A DNA stretch of 64,000 bases from Oxalobacteraceae bacterium (lineage in GTDB: Bacteria; Pseudomonadota; Gammaproteobacteria; Burkholderiales; Burkholderiaceae_D): the NCBI GenBank assembly GCA_947374865.1, contig CANCDR010000013.1, positions 1-64,000 on the forward strand. The letters are read 5' to 3'. Under the pieces are notes generated by a model. The model did not search any database, had not been told where the DNA came from, and worked only from the letters and a program-made list of their open reading frames with translations. This document shows, piece after piece, positions 7,691 through 15,928 of the stretch. Both the position numbers and the translations under genes were made by a program. The stretch's first letter is position 1, and the number at the start of each line of letters is the position of its first letter.

Positions 7691-8536
7691 TCAGGCCGCA
7701 GGTTTAACGACAGGCACAGCACCCTTGATCTGGCGCGCGGCGCGTACATCACCGGCATAGGCAGTGATGGCGTCGAGCGTGATCTTGGCCACATTAGCGT
7801 AGCTTTCCACATCCGAATCGATATTACTTTCAGCATAGCCGATGGCAGCGTGCGCCATACGCATGCGGCCGTCCAGCCACGGGCCGCCACCAAAGCCACC
7901 GATCACAGGAATTTTTACCGCAGCGGCGACTGCAGCACCGGCAATCGGTCCGGAATTGGTAAAGTCGAGCAGCGAGGCGCCGGCACTTTCTAAGCGCTTA
8001 GCTTCTTCAATCAGCCGCGCCGTCATGGCTTCGGTGACGATGGCGCCGGGCTTATTGGCTGCGCTGTAAGGGATACCGTATTGCAGCGCAGTCTGTGGCG
8101 TGATGCCGAATTGGGCGAACACCGGAATCCCGGCCCGGGCGAGCGCCGTGACGGTTTCTGGAAAATCAGCTGCGCCATCGAGCTTAATCATATCTACGCC
8201 CGCTTCCTTCACCATGCGGATCGCCGCGCGCACAGCGGCATCGGTGCCTTCTTGCAGCGGACCATACGGAAAATCAGCACTGACCATGGCGCGCTTAACG
8301 CCCCGGCGCACCGCTTTACAGACCACCAGCATTTCTTCCATGGTGATCTCAAAGGGATTCGGATGGCCCCACAAATTGATACCGACCGTATCGCCCACAG
8401 AGACGATGTCAACGCCGGCACGATCGACAATTTTCGCGATCTGGTAATCCCAGGCGACGACGCCGACGATCTTTTTGCCGTCGCGTTTCATTTGCTGCAG
8501 AGCGGGGATGGTGACCGCAGTCTGATTGGATTCCAT
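7691..8536 (-). CDS. PanB-like (ketopantoate hydroxymethyltransferase family) protein
   Basis: 281 residues of a PEP/pyruvate-type TIM barrel closest to 3-methyl-2-oxobutanoate hydroxymethyltransferase. Family blocks are VVAWDYQIAKIVDRAGVDIV, SVGDTVGINLWGH, MEEMLVVCKAVRRGVKRAMV, ADFPYG and GVDMIKLDGA, so metal-binding Asp residues equivalent to those of PanB are present. The second half (KPGAIVTEAM, IPVIGGFGGGPWLDGRMRM) differs from pantothenate enzymes, and the setting is an aromatic-acid operon. I read it as a catabolic paralogue doing an aldol or retro-aldol type reaction rather than a vitamin-synthesis enzyme. The start at 8536 has an AAGGAATAAC ribosome site. Exact substrate unknown. Confidence 0.8.
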   Translation of the reverse strand: MESNQTAVTIPALQQMKRDGKKIVGVVAWDYQIAKIVDRAGVDIVSVGDTVGINLWGHPNPFEITMEEMLVVCKAVRRGVKRAMVSADFPYGPLQEGTDAAVRAAIRMVKEAGVDMIKLDGAADFPETVTALARAGIPVFAQFGITPQTALQYGIPYSAANKPGAIVTEAMTARLIEEAKRLESAGASLLDFTNSGPIAGAAVAAAVKIPVIGGFGGGPWLDGRMRMAHAAIGYAESNIDSDVESYANVAKITLDAITAYAGDVRAARQIKGAVPVVKPAA

Positions 8537-8584
8537 GTTATTCCTTAATGATGTAAGTGATTCAATGCTTGCTGCTTGTGCGGC

Positions 8585-9532
8585 TTAACCGATCAGATCG
8601 TGCGTACCGGCGGCGAATAATTCTTCTACAGTGAAGGGCTGACGGATGATGCCCTGCTGTGTGGCCAGGCGCATCACGGCCTCGATCATGGCACGATTTG
8701 GCGCTATGCCATACGGCAGCGGATCGGCCTGACCATGTGCCATGACCTTTTGATATAACAGATCGCTCTTGTTCGGCACAGCGATCTGCTGGCCGCGCAG
8801 GCGCACCAGATAACGCTGCTTGGCCTCGGCAAAAAGTTCAAACAATTCACGCGCCAGACCGGGCTGCGCGGCCAGTAATTCGTCGCGCACGACCAGCGTA
8901 TGGTTAATCGGATAGTAGCCGGTGGCTTGCAAGGCATCCAGACCCGCCTGCTGCGCCTGCGGGATCAGTGGCTGCACATCAGGGTGCTCTACCACGACGC
9001 CAATAGCGGCAGCGAGTTCACCGGCGATGAGCATCTCATCGACCTTTTTACCCGCTTCAATCGGCACCACATTGGCGGGCGCGACGTATTCGGCGACATG
9101 TTCATCGCCCGACAAGACCCAGGTGATCTTCGACAGATCGACGCCGTACTGATCTTGCAGCACACCGCGCGCCCACACACCCGTAGTGACGGTATAGCCG
9201 CGATTGACGCCGACTTTTTTACCTTCGAGCTGTTTGGGATGGGTGATGCCGAGCGTGGTGTTATGCAGGATGGCGCCATGATGAAAAGCGCGCACCAGAA
9301 AAATCGGCAGGGCAGTAAAGGGCTTGCCATGCGAACGAGCGCACAGATACGTGGTGATGGCCATTTCACTGATATCAAATTCAGTGCCGCGCGCCATGCG
9401 ACGGAAGGCCTGAATAATGGCCGAGACTTCTTCGAATTCAAAATCAAAACTAGCTGGCTTGATACTGCCGTCTTTGAGTGCTTCGGTGTGTCCCAGGGTC
9501 TGGAATACGGTCTTTAGTTTTTGCGCCGCCAT
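8585..9532 (-). CDS. 4,5-dihydroxyphthalate decarboxylase-like protein (binding-protein fold), divergent
   Basis: 315 residues without a signal peptide. It shares the layout of the clearer family member at 44807-45796: an early FEEVSAIIQAFRRMARGTEFDISEMAITTY block, then PIFLVRAFHHGAI, LEGKKVGVNRGYTVTTGVWA, and a late PINHTLVVRDELL. The family has a periplasmic-binding-protein-II fold but includes the cytoplasmic decarboxylase Pht5. Lack of an export signal supports an enzyme or cytoplasmic role. A good GGAG ribosome site precedes the ATG at 9532. It lies between the PanB-like gene and the small Cys-ended gene. It could decarboxylate the dihydroxylated product of the Rieske oxygenase; identity to proven decarboxylases is only moderate by eye. 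Confidence 0.75.
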   Translation of the reverse strand: MAAQKLKTVFQTLGHTEALKDGSIKPASFDFEFEEVSAIIQAFRRMARGTEFDISEMAITTYLCARSHGKPFTALPIFLVRAFHHGAILHNTTLGITHPKQLEGKKVGVNRGYTVTTGVWARGVLQDQYGVDLSKITWVLSGDEHVAEYVAPANVVPIEAGKKVDEMLIAGELAAAIGVVVEHPDVQPLIPQAQQAGLDALQATGYYPINHTLVVRDELLAAQPGLARELFELFAEAKQRYLVRLRGQQIAVPNKSDLLYQKVMAHGQADPLPYGIAPNRAMIEAVMRLATQQGIIRQPFTVEELFAAGTHDLIG

Positions 9533-9573
9533 GTGGGTGCTCCTTGTTTTGTTGACATCGCCGGTTCGTTTAA

Positions 9574-9873
9574 CTAACAGCAGTCACAGCCATAGCCTTC
9601 CGGTTCGGCCAGCGATTTTTTTTGCCAGCGATACGGCAGATCTTCTTCGTTGACTTCTTCGACCGGCTTGAATATTTTGAAGTGATGACGCGTTGTATCC
9701 ATGGTCCAGAACGCTACCACGGTTTCCAACGGTGGGCAGCCCGGTAGTGCGCAAGCGAGCTCGGTGACCAGAACCGCTTCCGCCTGCGTCAACTCGAAGC
9801 GCTGGCGTGTCCAGTCCAGAACACGATCCAGCGCTGCCAGATGAGCAGGCGTTTTTTTGGCTGCGCCTAGCAC
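9574..9873 (-). CDS. Small conserved-looking protein ending in a Cys-rich tail
   Basis: 99 residues from a GTG at 9873, with only a weak ribosome site. I do not recognise a family with a known function. The first half (AALDRVLDWTRQRFELTQAEAVLVTELACALPGCPPLETVVAFW) looks helical and well conserved in style; the second half has FKIFKPVEEVNEEDLPY, and the end is GYGCDCC. Two further Cys flank the middle (ACALPGC). The Cys tail could bind a metal or Fe-S cluster. It sits 57 bases after the Rieske oxygenase and 41 bases before the decarboxylase-like gene, so it is likely co-transcribed; a role in oxygenase assembly or electron supply is only a guess. Confidence 0.6.
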   Translation of the reverse strand: MLGAAKKTPAHLAALDRVLDWTRQRFELTQAEAVLVTELACALPGCPPLETVVAFWTMDTTRHHFKIFKPVEEVNEEDLPYRWQKKSLAEPEGYGCDCC

Positions 9874-9929
9874 TGCTTACTTATCATCGTATGCTTAACA
9901 GCGCACGCTCACGCAAACACTTACCTGCA

Positions 9930-11213
9930 TCAAACCGAGGTGAACGGCACACCATCGATTGCCATCAGCGCCTCTTTCGCAGCATCCTTAAACGCGACAT
10001 CGGGCCCTAACACCAGTGCCGCTGAACGCACACGATGGGTGGCTGCCGGCAGACCTGGTGGCGGCACACCCTTTTGCAAGGCTTGCGCTGCTTTACGCAG
10101 ACGATGACGCGCCATGATGATGCCGTTGTCGGTCGAGACCAGATTTTCCTTACTCCGGTCGGCGATATATCCCATACTTTCCTGCAGCGACGAATCCTGA
10201 ATCGCAATGCCAGAAATGCCGCTGTAGGTGATACGGGCCTTTTGTGCGGCACGGTCCATGAGGTAGTCATTGTCTTTGTTTTGCACCGGGATGAAGGTCC
10301 CCGGAATCAGCGCGACGTGAATACCGTGGCCATCGTTCATGGCCTGCACTTCGACCTCCGACAGATCACGCGTGGCGTGATAATCGTAGCTCCATGACCA
10401 GCAAGTATTGTCATCAATCGGGACCCAGAAATGACCGTGGATCGGATGATCGCCGCGCGGTGGAATCGCCGTAAAGCATGGCATGACCCACTGCGTAATG
10501 CGCCAGTAGTAATTGCCGTCCTCGGCATTACGCCGTGCGCCGATGAGTAATCCGCCTTCGGATTCGACGACTTCAAACTTAACCTGGAAATCCTTGAGAT
10601 TATATTGATTGCCTTTGGCGCCCTTAAACAGTGGATCGCGCTCCAAGGCACCGCTATGCAGGAAGGAGACATGGCTGGAATCGATACCACCCTCCATGGC
10701 CTGCAAATAATTACATTCCTGATGACGCTTGGAGACGAAACGCTTTTTCGGACCGACCATGGCGAATTCAAATTCCGGCAGATCTGGCTGTAGTTCAGGC
10801 GGGCCCATGTAAGTCCACAAAATGTCGCCGCGCTCGATTAGCGGATATGCCTTCAGCTTGATCTTTTTGCAATAGCCGCTTTCGACCGGCTCGGAAGGTA
10901 CATCGACGCACTGACCTGTCGTGTCATATTTCCAGCCATGGTAAGGGCAACGCAGGCCGTTCTCTTCATTGCGACCGAACCACAGCGAGACGCCGCGATG
11001 CGCGCAAAATTCATCCATCAGACCTAACTTGCCTTCACTGTCGCGAAAGGCAATCATGCGCTCTGAAAGCAGTTGAACGCGGACCGGCGGGCAGTCATTT
11101 TCAGGCAGCTCGCTCGACATGAGGGCCGGTAGCCAGTAACGACGGAATAGATCTCCCATCGGCGTATCCGGACCGGTCTGTGTCAGCATTTCATTTTGTT
11201 CGCGGCGCGTCAT
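9930..11213 (-). CDS. Rieske ring-hydroxylating oxygenase alpha subunit (phthalate 4,5-dioxygenase type)
   Basis: 427 residues. The Rieske centre is the pattern C-x-H-x16-C-x2-H within CAHRGVSLWFGRNEENGLRC and the following PYHGW. The non-haem iron region is GGIDSSHVSFLHSGALERD, which has the H-x4-H spacing of this class. It starts MTRREQNEMLTQTGPDTPMG, a beginning typical of phthalate-4,5-dioxygenase-like, single-component-type oxygenases. It would add oxygen to an aromatic acid using electrons from a ferredoxin and reductase; the Rieske ferredoxin encoded divergently and the reductase at 45.8 kb are candidates. It is the first gene of the leftmost minus-strand operon, about 100 bases downstream of a palindromic operator, with a clear AAGGAAAATAAC ribosome site. 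Its N-terminal third is nearly identical to the second copy at 36711-37997. Confidence 0.93.
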   Translation of the reverse strand: MTRREQNEMLTQTGPDTPMGDLFRRYWLPALMSSELPENDCPPVRVQLLSERMIAFRDSEGKLGLMDEFCAHRGVSLWFGRNEENGLRCPYHGWKYDTTGQCVDVPSEPVESGYCKKIKLKAYPLIERGDILWTYMGPPELQPDLPEFEFAMVGPKKRFVSKRHQECNYLQAMEGGIDSSHVSFLHSGALERDPLFKGAKGNQYNLKDFQVKFEVVESEGGLLIGARRNAEDGNYYWRITQWVMPCFTAIPPRGDHPIHGHFWVPIDDNTCWSWSYDYHATRDLSEVEVQAMNDGHGIHVALIPGTFIPVQNKDNDYLMDRAAQKARITYSGISGIAIQDSSLQESMGYIADRSKENLVSTDNGIIMARHRLRKAAQALQKGVPPPGLPAATHRVRSAALVLGPDVAFKDAAKEALMAIDGVPFTSV

Positions 11214-11312
11214 GTTATTTTCCTTGCAAAGGGGTGGTGTTGTCGGTGATGATTGGCTTTTAAGTCATTGCTCAAAGGGCATGAATCTAATTTTCGTTCC
11301 AGAATAATTGCT

Positions 11313-11329
11313 GTTCCTTTATATGGAAC
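11313..11329. promoter_or_regulatory. 17-base palindromic operator, site 1
   Basis: GTTCC-TTTATAT-GGAAC, a perfect 5-7-5 inverted repeat, in the divergent promoter region between the Rieske oxygenase (starts 11213, minus) and the Rieske ferredoxin (plus). Extra GTTCC half-sites flank it at 11296-11300 and 11333-11337. The same palindrome recurs before the other catabolic units. The likely binder is the IclR-family regulator at 46945-47760 (inferred). Confidence 0.75.
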
Positions 11330-11451
11330 GCTGTTCCTAATACAAAAATTACGATATCATTAGACCCCTTGCGGTGTCAATGCCAGACATCAACTTTAAG
11401 ACTGATCACGCCGCTTTCAACCAAACTATTTTGCTTAGAACGACCGCCCTC

Positions 11452-11835
11452 ATGAACGACAAAACTGCCTTCAATATTCTCGATTTGCTTGACTTGTGTG
11501 CCAGCGCCGATGTTGCACCGAATGGCGCGACCAGAGTCGAAAAAAATGGCCTCAGCCTGGCCGTGTTTAATTTAGACGGTGAGTTTTACGTGACCGACGA
11601 CCTGTGTACCCACGGTCCAGGCTCTCTGTCGGAAGGCTATATCGATGGTGATGTTGTCGAATGCGATTTTCATAACGGCGCCTTCAACATCCGCACCGGC
11701 GAAGTCGCCGCTCCACCTTGCATGACCCCGCTGCGCACCTACGCTACCCATGTGGTCGACGGTAAAGTCTATATCGACCCCAACCAGCCCTCGCTGGCGA
11801 TCAATCCGACGATCAATTGCCCTAAACAGTCTTAA
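11452..11835 (+). CDS. Rieske-type [2Fe-2S] ferredoxin
   Basis: 127 residues from the ATG at 11452. Longer starts at 11374 (GTG) or 11380 (ATG) add about 24-26 residues that do not look like the family; none of the starts has a strong ribosome site, so the choice rests on usual ferredoxin length. The cluster ligands are C52-T-H54 and C71-D-F-H74, embedded in LCTHGPGSLSEG and CDFHNGAFN. This is the soluble ferredoxin type that passes electrons from a reductase to a ring-hydroxylating oxygenase. It is divergent from the oxygenase at 9930-11213, sharing the operator at 11313-11329, so the two are probably co-regulated and form one oxygenase system. Confidence 0.9.
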   Translation: MNDKTAFNILDLLDLCASADVAPNGATRVEKNGLSLAVFNLDGEFYVTDDLCTHGPGSLSEGYIDGDVVECDFHNGAFNIRTGEVAAPPCMTPLRTYATHVVDGKVYIDPNQPSLAINPTINCPKQS

Positions 11836-11856
11836 TCGTTTTGCGTCACTTAAAAA

Positions 11857-11872
11857 GACGCAATAATGCGTC
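11857..11872. promoter_or_regulatory. Inverted repeat upstream of hipB, site 1
   Basis: GACGCA-ATAA-TGCGTC, a perfect 6-base inverted repeat with a 4-base spacer, 55 bases before the hipB start. The octamer TGCGTCAC occurs at 11842 and again at 11867. HipB proteins repress their own operon by binding such repeats, so this is a candidate operator; it could alternatively be a weak terminator of the ferredoxin gene. Confidence 0.45.
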
Positions 11873-11891
11873 ACATACGATACAATAAGTT

Positions 11892-11908
11892 CATTAACAT
11901 ACTTAATG
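11892..11908. promoter_or_regulatory. Inverted repeat upstream of hipB, site 2
   Basis: CATTAA-CATAC-TTAATG, a 6-5-6 inverted repeat ending 18 bases before the hipB ATG. Together with the repeat at 11857-11872 it makes a two-site autoregulatory region plausible. Confidence 0.45.
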
Positions 11909-11926
11909 TGTAGTATTGGATGCATT

Positions 11927-12253
11927 ATGAACATGATCGAACTGGGCGTTGCAATTAAAGAAATCCGCTTGCAAAAAAATATCAAGCAAGCCGATTTATG
12001 CGCAGAGACCGGCGTTTCACGCGCCACGCTTAGCCGCCTGGAAAATGGACGTCTGGCCGAGCTCGGCATACGAAAAATGATGGTCCTGTGCGATCACCTG
12101 GGAATGGCCTTGCATCTTCAAGCGGCTCAGCCACGTCCAACCTTGCGCATACTAGTAAGAGAAGCGGCAGAGGCTGAGCGTTCTACCAAAGAAGTCATCA
12201 CAAGTCATCGACAACGCGCGCAGCGCGTACCCGTCACGAAAGAGGCGCAATGA
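11927..12253 (+). CDS. hipB: HipB-type antitoxin, helix-turn-helix
   Basis: 108 residues from the ATG at 11927. An XRE-type helix-turn-helix covers about residues 4-60: GVAIKEIRLQKNIKQADLCA, then TGVSRATLSRLENGR. The stop overlaps the hipA start by 4 bases (ATGA), so the two are translated as a coupled pair. The protein should bind the inverted repeats just upstream and neutralise HipA. The C-terminal 40 residues are charged and probably disordered. It is a self-contained toxin-antitoxin module between the catabolic operon and the dsbD cluster. Confidence 0.9.
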   Translation: MNMIELGVAIKEIRLQKNIKQADLCAETGVSRATLSRLENGRLAELGIRKMMVLCDHLGMALHLQAAQPRPTLRILVREAAEAERSTKEVITSHRQRAQRVPVTKEAQ

Positions 12254-13503
12254 AAACCCCAGTGTGGGTGAACCGACCTCTCCCCGCCCGGACAGACCCG
12301 GTTCTAGCGGGGGTCATCGATCGCGCCGAATCGCGACGCTTCGTCTTTACCTACGACCTCCAATGTCAAAGTGATGCAGCGATTTCGCTGACCATGCCAG
12401 TAGAAACCGAGAGCTATCTATACGACGAATTGCACCCGGTTTTTCAGATGAATCTGCCGGAAGGCGAACTGCGACGAACCATCCTGCTCCGGTTTAGTAA
12501 AGTTATTTCAGGCTTTGATGATCTTGCCATGTTGCGCCTACTCGCCAATAGTCAAATTGGCCGCCTGCGTTACTACGCCGACCCATCCCAAGCGAAAGCA
12601 CCACCGCAAAGCATCAAGGAAATCTTGCATGCCAAAGATACGCAAGACTTACTGCACATGCTGATGGAACGCTACGCGGCAAGCTCTGGCGTATCCGGCG
12701 TACAGCCCAAGGTGCTTTTGTGCGACCAGGATACGCATGTTGGCGAAGGGCGTGTAACGACCTTTGACGCAACGCATATCGTCAAAACCTTTGATCCAAA
12801 AGAATTTCCAGAACTCGCTGCCAATGAGTTTTTTTGCATGCAAATCGCCCGCCAGGCAGGTCTCGCGATTCCACATCTGCAGCTGTCTGACAATGGTCGC
12901 TTCCTCGTCATTGAGCGATTTGATCGCATCAAAGACGACGTCTACCTCGGCTTTGAAGATTTTTGTTCGCTGCATGGCGTTGGTACCAGCCGAAAGTACG
13001 ACGCCAGCTACGAACAACTCGCCAAACGCATTGCCGAGTTCGTCGCGCCCGCGCAAAGAGAGCAAGCGCTGGCGACCTTCTTCACATCTTTTGTCGTGTC
13101 ATGCATTGTGCAAAACGGCGACGCCCATCTGAAAAATTTTGGTGTTTTATATGCCTCAGCGAAGGCGCCCGTTTCTTTGGCGCCGACCTACGACATTGTC
13201 TCGACCAAGCTCTACATTCCGAGCGATACCTTAGCGCTCACCTTGGGCGGTTCCAAACGCTTTCCGAATGCCCGCAAATTACTCGACTTTGGCCGACTCC
13301 ATTGTGGGCTGACGAGTGAACAGGTAGCGCAGACTTTAGAACGCGTCGCCGATGCGGTTTCTGCGACCCGAATACATGTCAGTCAGTACATGCGTGACCG
13401 AAGCGAATTCAAAGAAATCGGCCAGCGATTAATGCAGTGTTGGGATGCAGGACTCAAGCTGAGCTTGCCGCCATCAAAGGTGGTTGCAAAAGACGGTAGT
13501 TAG
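12250..13503 (+). CDS. hipA: HipA-type kinase toxin
   Basis: 417 residues, the usual HipA length. The N-terminal HipA domain (VNRPLPARTDPVLAG to MNLPEGELRRTIL) is followed by the kinase part: GVSGVQPKVLL (the gated P-loop region), FLVIERFDR, the catalytic loop QNGDAHLKNFGV and the metal-binding segment LAPTYDIVST. HipA proteins phosphorylate a translation component such as glutamyl-tRNA synthetase and promote dormancy. The key catalytic residues (Asp in NGDAHLKN, Asp in TYDIV) are present, so it looks active. It is coupled to hipB by a 4-base overlap. Confidence 0.92.
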   Translation: MKTPVWVNRPLPARTDPVLAGVIDRAESRRFVFTYDLQCQSDAAISLTMPVETESYLYDELHPVFQMNLPEGELRRTILLRFSKVISGFDDLAMLRLLANSQIGRLRYYADPSQAKAPPQSIKEILHAKDTQDLLHMLMERYAASSGVSGVQPKVLLCDQDTHVGEGRVTTFDATHIVKTFDPKEFPELAANEFFCMQIARQAGLAIPHLQLSDNGRFLVIERFDRIKDDVYLGFEDFCSLHGVGTSRKYDASYEQLAKRIAEFVAPAQREQALATFFTSFVVSCIVQNGDAHLKNFGVLYASAKAPVSLAPTYDIVSTKLYIPSDTLALTLGGSKRFPNARKLLDFGRLHCGLTSEQVAQTLERVADAVSATRIHVSQYMRDRSEFKEIGQRLMQCWDAGLKLSLPPSKVVAKDGS

Positions 13504-13874
13504 TCAGCGCGAGAATTGATTAAGTTGCTTTTGATATGCCTTGGGTAAATTTCGTAACTTCGACTTCAGCTTCATTTGTTTTGAAATTTTCCTCAACAAA
13601 TGACGCATCTTAAGCGACAGCCTTCTTTGTAAGTAAGTGTTACGAATTAACGCCAGTCTATTGTGCTTTTTCTGCAATAATTCAAGTACTTAGCGCAAAT
13701 CGCATTGTTTATCCCAGATGCAACGCAAAAGTACCATCGCCGGAACAAAATTAAATACACCCCCGGTTGTTGCACAGAACCAAACCATCGTCGACAATAG
13801 GGTTTCTAGATGCCCTGCCCGCTTGCACAAGACAAGGTAATCTACGGCTTCATCTATTGATTGAAAGTCTTGTA
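13504..13874. other. 371-base intergenic gap between hipA and dsbD
   Basis: AT-richer than its surroundings. No convincing gene, repeat or RNA was seen. A 63-codon minus-strand frame (13690-13881, beginning MTLQDFQSIDEAVDYLV) is open here and runs into the dsbD start, but it has no recognisable family and only a weak ribosome site, so I do not call it. The dsbD promoter presumably lies in the right half. Confidence 0.5.
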
Positions 13875-15809
13875 ATGTCATTGAAATCCCGCTGCATCGG
13901 TCGACTTCTTGCGCTAGGTTTGCTATTCGGGCTGGTGACCGTACCCGCACTGGCCGACGATTTTCTCCCGCCTGAACAGGCGTTTGTCTTTTCCGCTAGC
14001 GCGATCGACGCCAAGACAGTTCGGCTGCATTGGGTCATTGCTCCCGGCTACCACCTCTACCGCGACCGCCTCAGCGTCCAGTCCGATGCGCCTGAGGTGA
14101 AATGGTCGCCACTCGTCATGCCAAAGGGAAAAGAGCAATTCGATCCTAATTTCGATAAGACCATGACGATTTATGAGCGTGCGCTCGATATCGATCTGCA
14201 CTTCACCCAAGGCAGCGCAGCGATGCCGATTAGCGTGGGCTGGCAGGGCTGTGCCGATGCGGGTCTGTGCTACCCACCGGATACGGCGCAAATCACGGTC
14301 GCCTTAAGCGGCTTTGGTGCGCCACAAAATAAAGTAACGCTGGCCAATCCTGCGGCTGCTTTTTCGCCACCCAGCTCACTATTACAGAAGCTCTCACCGG
14401 GCGCAAACGCCTTATCGTCCAGCACCAACGCTTCGGCCGATCCAGCCTCACCTGGCTCCGTCCCTGGTGCTGGCGCGGCCCCAGGTTCGAGCCTTGATAG
14501 CATCACCACCGCCCTCGCCTCTGGCAGCCTGCTGCACACCCTGTTCGTATTCTGGCTGGGCGGCTTGCTGCTGGCATTCACGCCCTGTGTATTGCCGATG
14601 GTGCCGATTTTATCGTCGCTGATCGCCGGTCAAAAGGGCCATGTTAGCCGCCTCAAAGGATTTCAACTCGCCCTCACCTACTCGCTCGGGATGGCGTTGG
14701 TGTATGCCGGCTTTGGCGTGGCAGCAGGTCTGGCCGGTGAAGGCCTGGCAGTCGCCTTGCAGAATGCCTGGGTACTGGGTGCCTTTGCGGTCCTGCTGAT
14801 TATTTTATCCTTGTCGATGTTTGGCTTTTACGAATTGCAATTACCCAGCGCGCTGCAAAATCGTGCCGTCAACTTGTCGAATCGATTTCAGGGCGGATCA
14901 TTTGTCGGCGTGTTTTTGATGGGCGGAATTTCGGCGCTGGTCGTCGGCCCTTGTGTCGCCGCACCGCTGGCTGGGGCGCTGGTCTACATTAGTCAAACCC
15001 GCGACGTGGTCTTGGGTGGGCTGGCCTTATTTACCATGGCGCTTGGCATGAGCGTACCGCTACTGCTGGTCGGTTTGTCGGCCGGCAGTTTATTGCCGCG
15101 CACGGGTAGCTGGATGGAACGGGTCAAGCATGTCTTTGGCATGCTGCTGGTAGCAACAGCCATCTGGATGGTGACGCCGGTGCTGCCGGTGGTCGCGCAA
15201 ATGCTGCTGTGGTCGGCGTGGCTGATGATCGCTGCGGCCTTGCTGGGTTTGTTTGGCAGCGCACCGCCGCAGCAATCAAGCCAGCTTATCGCTGCGCGTA
15301 CCCTGGGCGCGATTCTGGCGGCGATGGCCTTATTGCTGCTCATCGGTGCTGCTTCTGGCGGACAGTCGATTCTCCAGCCATTAGCGCATCTGCGCGCTGA
15401 CAGCAATGCCTCCGGCAGCAGTAAAACGTCGGCGCGTAATGACCTGGCATTTGAACCGGTCACCAGCATCGCAGCGCTCGACAGCATTCTGAAACAGGCA
15501 CAGCAACAGGGCCAGCCGGTGATGCTCGATTTTTATGCGGACTGGTGCGTAGCGTGCAAAGAATTTGAAAACTTCACCTTCACGCATCCGCAGGTACGCG
15601 AACGCCTGAGCAAGGTGCGCCTGCTGCGCGCGGATGTGACGGCCAATAATGCGGACGACAAAGCGCTGCTCAAACGCTTCGGACTGTTCGGCCCACCAGG
15701 GATTCTGTTTTTTGACCGTGAGACTTCACCGCGAGTACGGTATCAGGTAATCGGCTATCAGAATGCAGACGCGTTTATGCAGTCGTTGACGGCGGCGGGC
15801 ATTCCGTAA
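13875..15809 (+). CDS. dsbD: Thiol:disulfide interchange protein DsbD
   Basis: 644 residues from the ATG at 13875; an upstream in-frame start adds 36 residues that would spoil the signal peptide (MSLKSRCIGRLLALGLLFGLV). Three parts are visible: a periplasmic alpha domain with the Cys pair in GWQGCADAGLCYPP; an eight-helix membrane beta domain with the paired Cys in TPCVLPMVPILSSL and VGPCVAAPLAGALV; and a C-terminal thioredoxin-like gamma domain with YADWCVACKEF at about residues 555-563. It carries electrons from cytoplasmic thioredoxin across the membrane to periplasmic thiol proteins. The following TlpA-like gene is a likely recipient. Confidence 0.95.
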   Translation: MSLKSRCIGRLLALGLLFGLVTVPALADDFLPPEQAFVFSASAIDAKTVRLHWVIAPGYHLYRDRLSVQSDAPEVKWSPLVMPKGKEQFDPNFDKTMTIYERALDIDLHFTQGSAAMPISVGWQGCADAGLCYPPDTAQITVALSGFGAPQNKVTLANPAAAFSPPSSLLQKLSPGANALSSSTNASADPASPGSVPGAGAAPGSSLDSITTALASGSLLHTLFVFWLGGLLLAFTPCVLPMVPILSSLIAGQKGHVSRLKGFQLALTYSLGMALVYAGFGVAAGLAGEGLAVALQNAWVLGAFAVLLIILSLSMFGFYELQLPSALQNRAVNLSNRFQGGSFVGVFLMGGISALVVGPCVAAPLAGALVYISQTRDVVLGGLALFTMALGMSVPLLLVGLSAGSLLPRTGSWMERVKHVFGMLLVATAIWMVTPVLPVVAQMLLWSAWLMIAAALLGLFGSAPPQQSSQLIAARTLGAILAAMALLLLIGAASGGQSILQPLAHLRADSNASGSSKTSARNDLAFEPVTSIAALDSILKQAQQQGQPVMLDFYADWCVACKEFENFTFTHPQVRERLSKVRLLRADVTANNADDKALLKRFGLFGPPGILFFDRETSPRVRYQVIGYQNADAFMQSLTAAGIP

Positions 15810-15928
15810 ATGTATTTACTATGCAACATGAAAATATTCTTCTACGGGAAAGAAATCCATGGCCGATTTTCGTTGCTAAAGTTGTTTCCAGAAAACGTTG
15901 CCGCAGCATCCTTTACATAAGGTACATT

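Noticed and set aside
13690-13881. 63-codon minus-strand frame before dsbD
   Set aside because: Open frame with a weak ribosome site, but unusual composition and no family; overlaps the dsbD start.
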